Below, in pieces: positions 42,218 through 52,173 of a stretch of DNA of 64,000 nucleotides. The translations under genes were made by a program, and so were the position numbers. Source of the stretch: CAWEQW01 sp963811365 (GTDB lineage Bacteria; Actinomycetota; Actinomycetes; Propionibacteriales; Nocardioidaceae); contig CAWEQW010000002.1 in assembly GCA_963811365.1 (NCBI GenBank), forward strand, positions 124,001 to 188,000. Direction: 5' to 3'. Positions within the stretch are counted from its first letter, which is position 1; the number at the start of each line of letters is the position of its first letter. The notes under the pieces were generated by a model that was not told the DNA's origin, did not search any database, and worked only from the letters and a program-made list of their open reading frames with translations.

Positions 42218-44677
42218 GTGTCACCGGTGGTGTCGGCGACGGAGGGGCTGGGCTCGTGGGCCGCGCTGATCGAGGCCATCCCCGATGCCGTCGTGGTGGT
42301 GGACGCCGAGGGCCGGATCCGCGAGGCCAACGACCACACCGAGCAGGTCCTCGGCTACCCGCCGGGCGAGCTGGTGGGGCGTCCTCTCGGGATGCTGATC
42401 CCGGTCGACCGTCGTCACGCGCACCATCGCATGGCGGACGCCACCTTCGCGCGGCCCGATCAGCCGGCCCGCCCGTTGGGGGCGAAGGAGGTGGTGGCGC
42501 TGCACCGCGACGGCCGAACGCTGCCCGTCGACGTGCACCTGAACCACCTCGAGCTGCCCGAAGGCCGCTTCGTGCTGGCAACCGTGCGTGACATGTCCAC
42601 GGCCCGCGGCCTGCGTGACGAGCTGGCCCGCGCCAACGACCTGTTCAGGTCGGTTCTCGACGGGGCCACCGAGCAGGCGATCATCGCCGCCGATCTCAGC
42701 GGGACCGTCACGATGTTCAACCGTGGTGCCGAGCGCATGCTCGGTCACGCCGCCGCGGACATGGTGGGCCGCGACGTCGGCGTGCTCGGCGACCGTCTCG
42801 CCCCCGCCGGCGTGGTCGAGGAGCTCCGGAACGCGCCGGAGAACGCTCGCAGCCTTTCGGAGGTGCTCCTGACGGCACGGGGCACCCAGGTGGACGTGCT
42901 CCTCTCGGCCAGCCTGCTGCGCCAGGCCGGCGAGGTCGTCGGCGTGCTGTACGTCGCCACGGACATGACCGTGCAGCGCGAGGTCGAGCAGGCACTGGTT
43001 CACAGTGAGCAACGGTTCCGCTCCGCGTTCGAGGACGCCGCGACAGGCATGCTGCTGGTGCACCTGCACGGCGAGGACCTCGGACGGATCGTCCGGGCCA
43101 ACCGGGCGCTGACGCAGATGACGGGCTACCGGACCCCGGAGCTCGTCGGGACTCCGCTGACGTCGTTCACCACACCTGAGGTCGCCGCCGCCACCGTGGA
43201 CGCCCTCCGGGCGATGGCAGAGCGCCAGATCCAGACCTGGGAGCACGAACGGACCTGGCGGCACGCCGACGGCTCGACCGTGTGGGTGCACGTCTCCACG
43301 TCGGCGGTCCGCGACCAGGCCGGCGCGCCGCTGTACGCGGTCGCGCAGGTACAGGACGTCACCGCCCGCAAGCGTGCCGAGGCCGACCTCACCTTCCAGG
43401 CGCTGCACGACTCGCTCACCGGGCTGCCGAACCGTGCGTTGCTCGCCGAGTACCTGCTGTCCGCGCTCGCCCGTGCTCGTCGTGGCGCCCGCCACGTCGG
43501 CGTGCTCTACCTCGACCTGGACGACTTCAAGACCGTCAACGACTCGCTCGGGCACGCCGCGGGAGACGAGATCCTCGTGCAGCTCGCCCAGCGGCTTCGC
43601 GACGGCCTCCGCGAGACCGACCTGCCCGCGCGGCTCGGCGGCGACGAGTTCGTCGTGGTGTGCGAGGACCTGGCCCGCGCAGACGACGTGCTGACCGTCG
43701 CCGAACGCGTCATCGAGATCCTCGGGGCGCCCTTCGTCGTCGGCGACCGCGTGCTCACCATGTCCTGCAGCCTCGGGGTCACGGTCAGCGACGCCCTCAG
43801 CACTCCGGAGACCCTGATGCGGGACTCCGACGCGGCGATGTACCAGGCCAAGGACAGAGGGAAGGGCCGCTACGAGGTCGCGGACCTGCAGCTGCAGGCC
43901 CGCGCGCTGCGGAAGCTGGAGCTCGAGGAGGAGCTTCGGCACGCCGTGCACAACGGTGAGCTCGCGCTGGTCTACCAGCCGAGCTTCGACGTGGCCACCG
44001 GGCGCCTGGTGGGCACCGAGGCGCTGCTGCGCTGGCACCACCCGACGCGGGGCCTGCTCTTGCCCGCCGACTTCCTCGACGTCGCCGAGTCCAGTGAGCT
44101 GATCGGCGGCATCGGGGCATGGGTGGTCCAGCAGGCGGCTCTCCAGGCCGCGCAGTGGCAGCACGAGCTCGACACCGCCGCACCGATCATGTGGGTCAAC
44201 GCCTCCACCCGCCAGCTGGGCCGTCAGCTCCTGACCGGCACCGTCCGCGAGGCCCTCGCCGTGGCCGGGTTGGCGCCGGACCGGTTCGGCGTCGAGATCG
44301 TCGAACGGCAGATGCTCAACGCCGCCCACTCCGTGCTCGACGACCTCCTCGGCCTCGTCGACCTCGGCGTACGGCTCGCCATCGACGACTTCGGCACCGG
44401 CCACAACGGCATGGAGTACCTGCGCACCATCCCCGCGGACACCCTCAAGATCGACCGGTCGTTCATCTCCGGGCTGGGTCAGGACCACACCGACACTGCG
44501 CTGACCGCGAGCATCATCAGCCTCGCCCGCGCCCTCGAGCTCACCGTCGTGGCGGAGGGCGTGGAGACCCGGGAGCAGCTCCGCGAGCTCGAAGCCCTCG
44601 GCTGCCACCTCGCCCAAGGCTACCTTCTCGCGCCGCCCGTCGAGCCCGCAGAGCTCGCGCGGCTGCTCCGGCCCTGA
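42218..44677 (+). CDS. PAS-GGDEF-EAL protein (diguanylate cyclase/phosphodiesterase)
   Basis: An 819-residue cytoplasmic c-di-GMP-turnover protein. It has three N-terminal PAS sensor domains (roughly 10-120, 135-250 and 265-385; for example AIPDAVVVVDAEGRI, QAIIAADLSGTVTMFNRGAE). The GGDEF domain has an intact GGDEF at 474-478 (ARLGGDEFVVV). The EAL domain has intact Glu601-Ala-Leu (GTEALLRWH), plus IDDFGTG and VVAEGVETREQ, so both cyclase and phosphodiesterase sites look catalytically complete. No transmembrane segment is seen. The GTG at 42218 overlaps a GGAGGAGGTG run at close spacing; GTG at 42227 is a plausible alternative start. It is divergent from the multicopper oxidase gene. Confidence 0.93.
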   Translation: MSPVVSATEGLGSWAALIEAIPDAVVVVDAEGRIREANDHTEQVLGYPPGELVGRPLGMLIPVDRRHAHHRMADATFARPDQPARPLGAKEVVALHRDGRTLPVDVHLNHLELPEGRFVLATVRDMSTARGLRDELARANDLFRSVLDGATEQAIIAADLSGTVTMFNRGAERMLGHAAADMVGRDVGVLGDRLAPAGVVEELRNAPENARSLSEVLLTARGTQVDVLLSASLLRQAGEVVGVLYVATDMTVQREVEQALVHSEQRFRSAFEDAATGMLLVHLHGEDLGRIVRANRALTQMTGYRTPELVGTPLTSFTTPEVAAATVDALRAMAERQIQTWEHERTWRHADGSTVWVHVSTSAVRDQAGAPLYAVAQVQDVTARKRAEADLTFQALHDSLTGLPNRALLAEYLLSALARARRGARHVGVLYLDLDDFKTVNDSLGHAAGDEILVQLAQRLRDGLRETDLPARLGGDEFVVVCEDLARADDVLTVAERVIEILGAPFVVGDRVLTMSCSLGVTVSDALSTPETLMRDSDAAMYQAKDRGKGRYEVADLQLQARALRKLELEEELRHAVHNGELALVYQPSFDVATGRLVGTEALLRWHHPTRGLLLPADFLDVAESSELIGGIGAWVVQQAALQAAQWQHELDTAAPIMWVNASTRQLGRQLLTGTVREALAVAGLAPDRFGVEIVERQMLNAAHSVLDDLLGLVDLGVRLAIDDFGTGHNGMEYLRTIPADTLKIDRSFISGLGQDHTDTALTASIISLARALELTVVAEGVETREQLRELEALGCHLAQGYLLAPPVEPAELARLLRP

Positions 44678-44698
44678 TGTCACCCGAGGGGTGCGCGC

Positions 44699-44709
44699 CT
44701 TCAGTGAAG
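44699..44709. promoter_or_regulatory. Candidate operator before the XRE-cupin regulator
   Basis: CTTCAGTGAAG is a perfect palindrome (5-base arms, one central base) 46 bases before the GTG of the regulator. A related sequence (CTTCA, 6 bases, TGAA) occurs before the transporter operon at 45369. Confidence 0.4.
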
Positions 44710-44755
44710 TGACTAGTTTTCATTGTCATGAACACACCCACCGGGAGCGGGCCCT

Positions 44756-45322
44756 GTGGCTGAGGGCCGTGACTTCGACCTGCGCGCCCTCGGCGAGACG
44801 CTGCGACACGCCCGTCGAGAGCGCGGCATGACCGTCGAGGCGCTGGCCGCCGCCGCCGGCGTCAGCACGGGGTCGATCAGCCAGCTCGAGCGCGGCCAGG
44901 GCAACCCGGCCTTCCTCACGTTGCGACGGCTGGCCGAGGCCCTGGGGCTGCCGGTCGTGCACTTCGTCCAGGGTCCACCGACCACGGGCATGGTCGTGCG
45001 CGCGTCGGAGCGCAAGCGGCTGCACCTTCCCGACACGGACCTCGTCTACGAGCTGTTGACCCCCTCGCTGCAGGGCAGGCTCGAGGTGCTGCGCACCTCG
45101 ATCCCGCCCGGTTGGTCGAACGAGTCCAAGCCGTTCGTGCACGAGGGCGAGGAGTGCGTGCACCTGCTGTCGGGCCGTCTGGAGGTCGTCGTCGGCACCG
45201 GGTGCTTCGGTCTGGGCGAGGGCGACTCGATCACCTACGACGCCACCCGGCCGCACTGGTACCGCAACGTCGCCGACTCGACCGCGCTGATCCTGGGGGC
45301 CGTGACGCCGCCATCCTTCTGA
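44756..45322 (+). CDS. XRE-family regulator with C-terminal cupin domain
   Basis: A 188-residue regulator. The N-terminal helix-turn-helix is LGETLRHARRERGMTVEAL followed by GVSTGSISQLERGQGNPA, typical of XRE/PuuR-SutR-type proteins. The C-terminal cupin-2 domain (SKPFVHEGEECVHLLSGRLE, then GDSITYDATRPHWYRN) binds a small effector or metal. Such HTH-cupin proteins commonly control amine, amino-acid or peptide uptake. It lies immediately upstream of, and in the same direction as, a complete peptide-type ABC importer, which it probably regulates. The GTG at 44756 has GGGAG upstream. Confidence 0.9.
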   Translation: MAEGRDFDLRALGETLRHARRERGMTVEALAAAAGVSTGSISQLERGQGNPAFLTLRRLAEALGLPVVHFVQGPPTTGMVVRASERKRLHLPDTDLVYELLTPSLQGRLEVLRTSIPPGWSNESKPFVHEGEECVHLLSGRLEVVVGTGCFGLGEGDSITYDATRPHWYRNVADSTALILGAVTPPSF

Positions 45323-45368
45323 GGTCAGCGATTGACACGGGCCCCGGCATGGCATTTGATTGAACTTC

Positions 45369-45383
45369 CTTCAGTCTGGTGAA
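45369..45383. promoter_or_regulatory. Candidate operator before the peptide-importer operon
   Basis: CTTCAGTCTGGTGAA shares the CTTCAGT half-site with the palindrome at 44699 and has a 4-base TGAA partner arm. It overlaps an upstream in-frame GTG (45379), which favours the downstream start at 45400 for the binding protein. Confidence 0.3.
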
Positions 45384-45399
45384 ACGAAGGCAGGGCATC

Positions 45400-46938
45400 G
45401 TGAAGTCTCGGGACAGGATGTCAGCGGCCGCAGTGATGCTGGTCCTCGCGGCGGCCAGCGGCTGCTCGGGAGGGTCCGCCGTGGACGTCGGCGGGTCGTC
45501 GAGCGGCGGCTCCGGCTCGCAGGCGGTGCTGCAGGCCGCGATCGGAGGCGAGCCCGACCAGCTCGACCCGCAGAAGACCTCGGCGTACTACAGCTTCGAG
45601 GTCCTCGAGAACGTCTACGACACCCTGGTGCAGCCGGACGCCGACCTCGCCATGCAGCCGGCGCTGGCCACCTCGTGGGAGACCAGCAAGGATCAGCTCA
45701 CCTGGACCTTCCACCTGCGCAAGGGCGTCACCTTCTCCGACGGTTCGCCGCTGACGTCCAAGGACGTCGTGTACTCGTTCCAGCGGATCATCAAGAACAA
45801 GCTGAACTCGTCGTACAAGTTCACGACCGTGAAGTCCATCTCCGCGCCGGATCCCACCACGGTGGTGTTCACCCTGACCTCCCCGACGCCGAACATGCTC
45901 GCCAACGTGGGCGGCTTCAAGGGCGTCGGGATCGTCGAGAAGGCCAACGTCGACGCGGGCAAGATCAAGACCGCTCCGGTGGGGAGCGGACCGTTCATGG
46001 TCAAGGACTTCGTCTCCGGAGACAAGATCGACCTGGTCCGCAACCCGCACTACTGGGGTCCGAAGCCGAAGCTGGCCGGCGTGACGTACACGTTCGTGAA
46101 GGACCCCACGGTGGCGCTCCAGGATCTGCAGAGCGGTCAGGTGCAGTGGACCGACAACCTGCCGCCGCAGCAGGTCGCCTCCCTCAAGCGCAGCTCGGAC
46201 ATCACGGTCCGCTCGACGCCGTCGACGGACTACTGGTACCTGACCCTCAACGAGGCGCGGAAGCCGTTCGACGACGTGCAGGTGCGCCGGGCGGTCGCCT
46301 TCGCGCTGGACCGGCAGGCGATCACCAAGGCGGCGACGTTCGGCAACGCCACCGAGAACCAGACCGCGATCCCCAAGGGCAGCAAGTGGTACCTCGACTA
46401 CGCGCCGTACACGCACGACCCGGCGAAGGCGCGTCGGCTGCTCGACCGGGCCGGGGCGAAGAACCTGTCCATGGACCTGATGGTGACCAGTGAGTACCCG
46501 GAGACGGTGCGCGCGGCGCAGGTCATCGCCGCCGAGCTGGCGGCCGTCGGCGTCCACGTCAGGATCCGCACCCTGGACTTCGGCCAGTGGCTCGACGAGG
46601 AGGGCAAGGGCCACTTCGACTCGTTCATGCTCGGCTGGCTCGGCAACCTCGACCCGGACGAGTTCTACTACGCCCAGCAGCACTCCGGCGCCGGCTTCAA
46701 CTTCCAGAAGTACCGCAACCCGACCGTCGACAAGCTCCTCGACCAGGCGCGCACCGAGACCGACGCGGCGGCTCGCAAGCAGGAGTACGACGCGGCAGCG
46801 AAGCAGATCGTCGACGACGCCAGCTACATCTACCTCTACAACCCCGATGTCGTGCAGGGCTGGTCCACCAAGGTCTCCGGCTACCAGGTGCGCACCGACC
46901 GGGCGATCCGGTTCGGCCGGACCAGCCTGGCGCAGTGA
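45400..46938 (+). CDS. ABC transporter substrate-binding lipoprotein (SBP family 5, peptide/nickel type)
   Basis: About 512 residues of a DppA/OppA-type solute-binding protein. There is a lipoprotein signal (AAAVMLVLAAASGCSGG, Cys within the lipobox). The SBP-5 hallmarks are GGEPDQLDPQKTSAYYSFEV, TWTFHLRKGVTFSDGSPLTS, GSGPFMVKDF, and VRRAVAFALDRQAI. The GTG at 45400 is preferred because GAAGG lies nine bases upstream; an earlier GTG at 45379 has no ribosome-binding site. It is the first gene of a five-gene importer operon (binding protein, two permeases, two ATPases). The ligand could be an oligopeptide, an opine/amine or a small glycoside; it cannot be read from sequence. Confidence 0.92.
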   Translation: MKSRDRMSAAAVMLVLAAASGCSGGSAVDVGGSSSGGSGSQAVLQAAIGGEPDQLDPQKTSAYYSFEVLENVYDTLVQPDADLAMQPALATSWETSKDQLTWTFHLRKGVTFSDGSPLTSKDVVYSFQRIIKNKLNSSYKFTTVKSISAPDPTTVVFTLTSPTPNMLANVGGFKGVGIVEKANVDAGKIKTAPVGSGPFMVKDFVSGDKIDLVRNPHYWGPKPKLAGVTYTFVKDPTVALQDLQSGQVQWTDNLPPQQVASLKRSSDITVRSTPSTDYWYLTLNEARKPFDDVQVRRAVAFALDRQAITKAATFGNATENQTAIPKGSKWYLDYAPYTHDPAKARRLLDRAGAKNLSMDLMVTSEYPETVRAAQVIAAELAAVGVHVRIRTLDFGQWLDEEGKGHFDSFMLGWLGNLDPDEFYYAQQHSGAGFNFQKYRNPTVDKLLDQARTETDAAARKQEYDAAAKQIVDDASYIYLYNPDVVQGWSTKVSGYQVRTDRAIRFGRTSLAQ

Positions 46939-46959
46939 GCCGGCCGGAGCAGCCCACCC

Positions 46960-47904
46960 GTGTTCCGCTACGTCGTCCAACGGCTGCTGCAGTCAGCGTT
47001 CGTCCTGGTCGGGGTGACGCTGGTCGTCTTCCTGCTGCTCCAGCTGGTTCCCGGTGACCCGGTCCGGCTCGCCCTCGGCACGCGCTACGACCAGGCGACG
47101 TACGAGGCGCTGCGGGCCCGGTCCGGGCTCGACCAGCCACTGCTGGTGCAGTACCTGCAGTACCTGGGGCACGCCGTCACCGGGGACCTGGGCGTCAGCT
47201 TCCGCACCGGGCAGCCGGTCACCGCGATCGTGCTGCAGCGCCTGCCCGCCACCCTCTCGCTGGCCGTCACGGCGGTCGTGCTCGCGCTCCTGGTGGCCTT
47301 CCCGCTGGGCGTGCTCTCGGGGATCCGCAGTGGCTCGGTCCTGGACCACGGGGCACGGGTGTTCAGCCAGTTCGGAGTCTCGGTCCCCGACTTCTGGATG
47401 GGGATCATGGGCATCCTGCTGTTCACCGGCGTGCTCGGCTGGCTGCCCCCGTCGGGCTACGTCCCGCTCACCGAGGACCCGGCCGCCTGGGGAGCGCACG
47501 TCATCCTGCCGGCGGTCACGGTGGGGCTGGTGACCGCCTCGATCCTGACCCGGTTCATCCGGTCCTCGGTGCTGGAGGTGCTGGCGGAGGACTACGTCCG
47601 CACCGCGGACGGGAAGGGCCTGCGGCGTCGCGTCGTGGTGACGCGGCACGTCCTGCGCAACGCGCTGATCCCGGTCGTCACGGTGGTCGCCGTCCAGCTG
47701 GCGAGCCTGCTCGGCGGGGTGATCGTCGTCGAGGTGCTCTTCGCCTGGCCCGGGCTCGGACGGCTGACGTACGACGCGGTGGAGGCGCGCGACTACCCGG
47801 TGCTGCAGGGCGCCGTGCTGTTCGTCGCCGCGCTCTTCCTGGTGGTGAACCTGCTGGTGGACGTGCTCTACGCCCGCCTCGACCCGAGGATCTCGGTGCG
47901 ATGA
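46960..47904 (+). CDS. ABC transporter permease (DppB/OppB type)
   Basis: A 314-residue inner-membrane permease with six predicted helices. It starts with the DppB-like FRYVVQRLLQSAFVLVGVTL and contains LVPGDPVRLALG. The EAA-type loop is DYVRTADGKGLRRRVVVTRH, and LRNALIPVVTVVAVQL follows. It ends with LLVDVLYARLDPRI, the classic end of DppB-family permeases. The GTG at 46960 lies 21 bases after the binding-protein stop. Its stop overlaps the next start by 4 bases. Confidence 0.93.
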   Translation: MFRYVVQRLLQSAFVLVGVTLVVFLLLQLVPGDPVRLALGTRYDQATYEALRARSGLDQPLLVQYLQYLGHAVTGDLGVSFRTGQPVTAIVLQRLPATLSLAVTAVVLALLVAFPLGVLSGIRSGSVLDHGARVFSQFGVSVPDFWMGIMGILLFTGVLGWLPPSGYVPLTEDPAAWGAHVILPAVTVGLVTASILTRFIRSSVLEVLAEDYVRTADGKGLRRRVVVTRHVLRNALIPVVTVVAVQLASLLGGVIVVEVLFAWPGLGRLTYDAVEARDYPVLQGAVLFVAALFLVVNLLVDVLYARLDPRISVR

Positions 47905-48815
47905 GCGCCGCGGAGAGGACGGACACCACAGCCGTCGAGGCGCCATCGGAGTCTTCCTCGCGCAGACTGCTGAACGCGCTGTCGCACGACCCTCTGGCGG
48001 TCGCCGGCACGGTCGTGCTGGTCGTCCTCGTTGTGGTCGGCGTGTTCGGCCCCTGGCTGGCCCCCTCCGGCGTCAACGACGTCGACGTCGCCCGCATGCT
48101 CCAGCCGCCCAGCAGCGCGCACTGGTTCGGCACCGACGACCTCGGCCGCGACGTCCTGAGCCGGGTCCTCGTGGCCGCCCGGGTCTCGCTCGAGGTCGGC
48201 GTGGTGAGTGTCGGGATCGCCCTGCTGGTCGGTGTCGCTATCGGTCTTGCCGCCGGCTACTACCGCGGGTGGACCGACAACGTGCTGATGCGCTGCATGG
48301 ACGTGCTGTTCGCCTTCCCGGTGCTGCTGCTCGCGGTGGCGATCGTGGCCGTGCTGGGCCCCGGGCTGGGCACGGCCATGGTGGCGATCGGCGTGGTCTA
48401 CGCGCCGATCTTCGCCCGGGTCACCCGCGCCAGCGTGCTGTCGGTGCGCGAGCAGGTGTTCGTGCGTGCCGCGCTGTCCATCGGGGCCTCGGACCTGCGG
48501 ATCATGCGCCGCCACATCCTTCCGAACATCGCCGCACCACTGATCGTGCAGACCTCCCTGTCGCTGGCGTTCGCGATCCTGTCCGAGGCGGCGCTGTCGT
48601 TCCTGGGACTCGGCGTGCAGCCGCCGGCGCCGTCGTGGGGTCGGATGCTGTTCGACGGTCGCGGCTACATCCCGGACGCCTGGTGGCTCGGTGTCTTCCC
48701 CGGCGCAGCGATCTTCTTGACGGTGCTTGCCTTCAACCTCGTCGGGGATGCTCTGCGCGACGTACTCGACCCTCGTCAGCTCACCCTCAGCGAGTCGCGC
48801 CGGAGCGGTCGATGA
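47901..48815 (+). CDS. ABC transporter permease (DppC/OppC type)
   Basis: A 304-residue partner permease. LNALSHDPLAVAGTVVLVVL opens the first helix, followed by GTDDLGRDVLSRVLVAARVS, the conserved DppC motif. The EAA loop is EQVFVRAALSIGASDLRIMR, with HILPNIAAPLIVQ after it; the late LGLGVQPPAPSWG is also characteristic. The ATG overlaps the DppB-type stop (ATGA), and its own TGA overlaps the ATPase start. Confidence 0.93.
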   Translation: MSAAERTDTTAVEAPSESSSRRLLNALSHDPLAVAGTVVLVVLVVVGVFGPWLAPSGVNDVDVARMLQPPSSAHWFGTDDLGRDVLSRVLVAARVSLEVGVVSVGIALLVGVAIGLAAGYYRGWTDNVLMRCMDVLFAFPVLLLAVAIVAVLGPGLGTAMVAIGVVYAPIFARVTRASVLSVREQVFVRAALSIGASDLRIMRRHILPNIAAPLIVQTSLSLAFAILSEAALSFLGLGVQPPAPSWGRMLFDGRGYIPDAWWLGVFPGAAIFLTVLAFNLVGDALRDVLDPRQLTLSESRRSGR

Positions 48816-49797
48816 CCCGCGAACCCGTGCTCGCACTGGCGGACCTGACGGTCGGCTTCCGCACCCGCCGCGGGGTCGCGCAGGCCGTGGCGGGGGTCTC
48901 CTGGTCGGTGGCGAAGGGGGAGACGCTCGCGGTCGTCGGCGAGTCCGGCAGCGGCAAGAGCATGACGGTGCTGGGAGCCACCGGACTGACCCCGCCGTCG
49001 GCGCAGGTCTCCGGCCACGCCACCCTCCTGGGCCAGGACCTCGTGGCGCTCCCCGAGCCCGCGCGACGTCGGCTGCGCGGCCGGCACGTCGGGTTCGTCT
49101 ACCAGGACCCGATGACGTCCCTGAACCCGGTCGTCCCGATCGGCCGCCAGGTCGGGGAGGCCTGCGAGGAGCATCTGGGGATGTCGCGTCGCGCGGCCGC
49201 AGACCGGGCCGTGGAGCTCTTGGAGCTGGTCGGGATCCCCTCGCCACGCGAGCGCGCCGAGGCGTTCCCGCACCAGTTCTCGGGAGGGATGCGGCAGCGC
49301 GTCGTGATCGCGATGGCGCTCTCGTGCGAGCCGGACCTGCTGATCGCGGACGAGCCGACCACCGCGCTCGACGTCACGACCCAGGCGCAGATCATCGAGC
49401 TCGTCGCCGAGCTCCAGCAGCGGCTCGGGACCGCCGTCGTGTGGATCACCCACGACCTCGGCGTGGTGGCGGGCATCGCGGACAGGGTCGCGGTCATGTA
49501 CGGCGGGCGGATCGTGGAGAGCGCCCCGGTGGACCGGTTGTTCGGGACGCCGTCGCACCCCTACACGGGCGCACTGCTGGACGCCCGGCCGCGGCCGGGC
49601 CTTGCCGGCGAGGAGCTACCGGCCATCCCCGGCTCGCCGCCGAGTCCGCTCCGGCTGCCCGCGGGGTGTGCCTTCTGGGACCGCTGCCCGGTCCGGGCCG
49701 ACCCGCGCTGCGAGCACGAGCTGCCGGAGCTGGTCGAGGTTGCGAGCGGCCACGCGGTCCGGACGTTCTACCCCTCGCTCACGACGGGAGGCACCCG

Positions 49798-49801
<4 letters not shown>
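48812..49801 (+). CDS. ABC transporter ATP-binding protein (DppD/OppD type)
   Basis: A 329-residue ATPase. Walker A is GESGSGKSM. The signature is a variant HQFSGGMRQR (FSGGM, the usual form in DppD). Walker B is LLIADEPTTAL, and the H-loop is WITHDLGVV. The C-terminal oligopeptide/dipeptide-specific tail has Cys residues (CAFWDRCPVRADPRC) that in this family bind a [4Fe-4S] cluster or metal. The ATG at 48812 overlaps the permease stop, and the TGA overlaps the next ATG. Confidence 0.94.
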
Positions 49802-50790
<989 letters not shown>

Positions 50791-50846
50791 CCGGCGGGCT
50801 CCGGCCCTGCGGTAGGTTGCAGCATCCGACCATGCAGGAGGAGCCA

Positions 50847-51236
50847 GTGAGCAGCCGGCACGACGACATCGGGGATCGCGGCGGCCTTTCGGTGGCTGGC
50901 GTGCTGACCCCGAAGGCGACCTCGATCGCGGCGCTCGCGTTCGGCGTGCTCAGCATGCAGGGGCAGGGCACCTGGAGCCAGGCGCTGGGGATGCTGTTCT
51001 GGAGCGACGGCAGCTTCCCGGTGAGCCAGGTGCCTCTCGCGTTCGCCGTGGCGGCGTTCGCCAGCCTGCTGCTCGCCGTGGTCGCCGGACTGCTGGCCGC
51101 GCACACCCTCCGCGACCGGACGGCTGCCGGGTCGTGGGAGGGGCACCTGGCGCGCGCGGCGCTGCTCGTTGCGGCGGCCGGTGCCGCCCTGTCGGTGCTC
51201 GGCGTTCTCGGTGGCGTGGTCCGCGGCCTGCTCTGA
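50847..51236 (+). CDS. Small membrane protein of unknown function
   Basis: A 129-residue protein with two or three hydrophobic helices (ATSIAALAFGVLSM, then PLAFAVAAFASLLLAVVAGLL, and AALLVAAAGAALSVLGVL). The first helix is interrupted by a Gln/Trp-rich loop (QGQGTWSQALGMLFWSDGS). I recognise no family. The GTG at 50847 with AGGAGGAG a few bases upstream is preferred over a TTG at 50817. It lies 56 bases after the ABC ATPase stop; no terminator is obvious in the gap. Confidence 0.6.
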   Translation: MSSRHDDIGDRGGLSVAGVLTPKATSIAALAFGVLSMQGQGTWSQALGMLFWSDGSFPVSQVPLAFAVAAFASLLLAVVAGLLAAHTLRDRTAAGSWEGHLARAALLVAAAGAALSVLGVLGGVVRGLL

Positions 51237-51335
51237 GCCGCTCCGCACCAGCCGCCCACCAGAGGACCAGGACCCGCGCGCACGGGGACTTTCGACCCAT
51301 GCCAACAGCGCCCGTGCTGCTCCAGGCTGGGCGAC

Positions 51336-51971
51336 ATGACCGCCCCGCCCCAGCCGGACCTCGCGCCGGGGCCCGGCGACCCGTGGTTTCGCCGGCGCCA
51401 CGGCGTCACCCTCGCTGTCGCGGGGGTGCTCTACGCCGGGATCCTGGCACTCCTGATGCTCACCGGCGATCCGGCGGACGGGTACTCGATGCTCTACGCG
51501 TTCCCGGTGGCCCTGGTGGCCACCGCGTTCGGGATGCGGGCCGGGGCTCTGGCAGGGCTTGTGGCCGTGGCGCTCATCGCGCTGTGGGTGGTCCTCGACG
51601 ACGTGCCCCTGGACGCGAGCGGATGGGCGTCGCGCGTCCTCCCGACCCTGCTGCTCGGGACGCTGCTGGGTCGCGCGTCGGACCGGATGCGCCAGGCCGA
51701 GCAGGAGCGCCGCACCCTGGCGGCGTCCGCACTGCTCCACCGGGAGGCGATCGAGATCAACGACACCCTGGTGCAGGGGATGGCTGCGGCCAAGTGGCTG
51801 CTGGACGCCGGCCAGGTCGACGCCGGCAGGCAGACCCTCGACGGAACCATCGGGCAGGCTCACGAGCTGGTCTCCGGGCTGATCCGCCGTGCCGGGATGG
51901 GCGGGCGGAGCGAGCCGGTGCAGCTCGGCTCCGACCGCACCGCCCGAAGTACCGGGCGAGAGGTCGGCTGA
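51336..51971 (+). CDS. Membrane protein with a histidine-kinase-like dimerisation helix (no ATPase domain)
   Basis: A 211-residue protein. Residues ~25-100 form about four helices like the membrane sensor domain of DUF4118/KdpD-type kinases (VTLAVAGVLYAGILALLML, MLYAFPVALVATAFGM, LAGLVAVALIALWVVLD). Residues ~115-190 form a dimerisation/phosphoacceptor-like helical pair (ALLHREAIEINDTLVQGMAA) reminiscent of NarL-system HisKA_3 kinases. The HATPase domain expected next is absent; the chain ends about 20 residues later. It resembles free-standing truncated sensor proteins seen in actinobacteria. The ATG at 51336 follows a weak GGCGAC. Its function is unknown. Confidence 0.6.
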   Translation: MTAPPQPDLAPGPGDPWFRRRHGVTLAVAGVLYAGILALLMLTGDPADGYSMLYAFPVALVATAFGMRAGALAGLVAVALIALWVVLDDVPLDASGWASRVLPTLLLGTLLGRASDRMRQAEQERRTLAASALLHREAIEINDTLVQGMAAAKWLLDAGQVDAGRQTLDGTIGQAHELVSGLIRRAGMGGRSEPVQLGSDRTARSTGREVG

Positions 51972-52173
51972 GCCCTGGACCGTCGCGGCCGCGGAGGCGC
52001 CCGACCGGTCCGGGCCCAGCGGGAAGGCGCCGACGGCCACGCCATCCGGAAGGCCGCTCGGGTGAAGAAGGACGCGTCGACGCGCTCGAGGGGGGCAACG
52101 CCAGGCGAAGGGGGACTCCCGCTGACCGGGTCACTCCCGGGCCGGCAGTCATCCTGACAACTCGCTCGGCCGA

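Noticed and set aside
42221..44683. 820-residue - strand open frame antisense to the GGDEF-EAL gene
   Set aside because: Same reason; the + strand frame has complete catalytic motifs and a ribosome-binding site.
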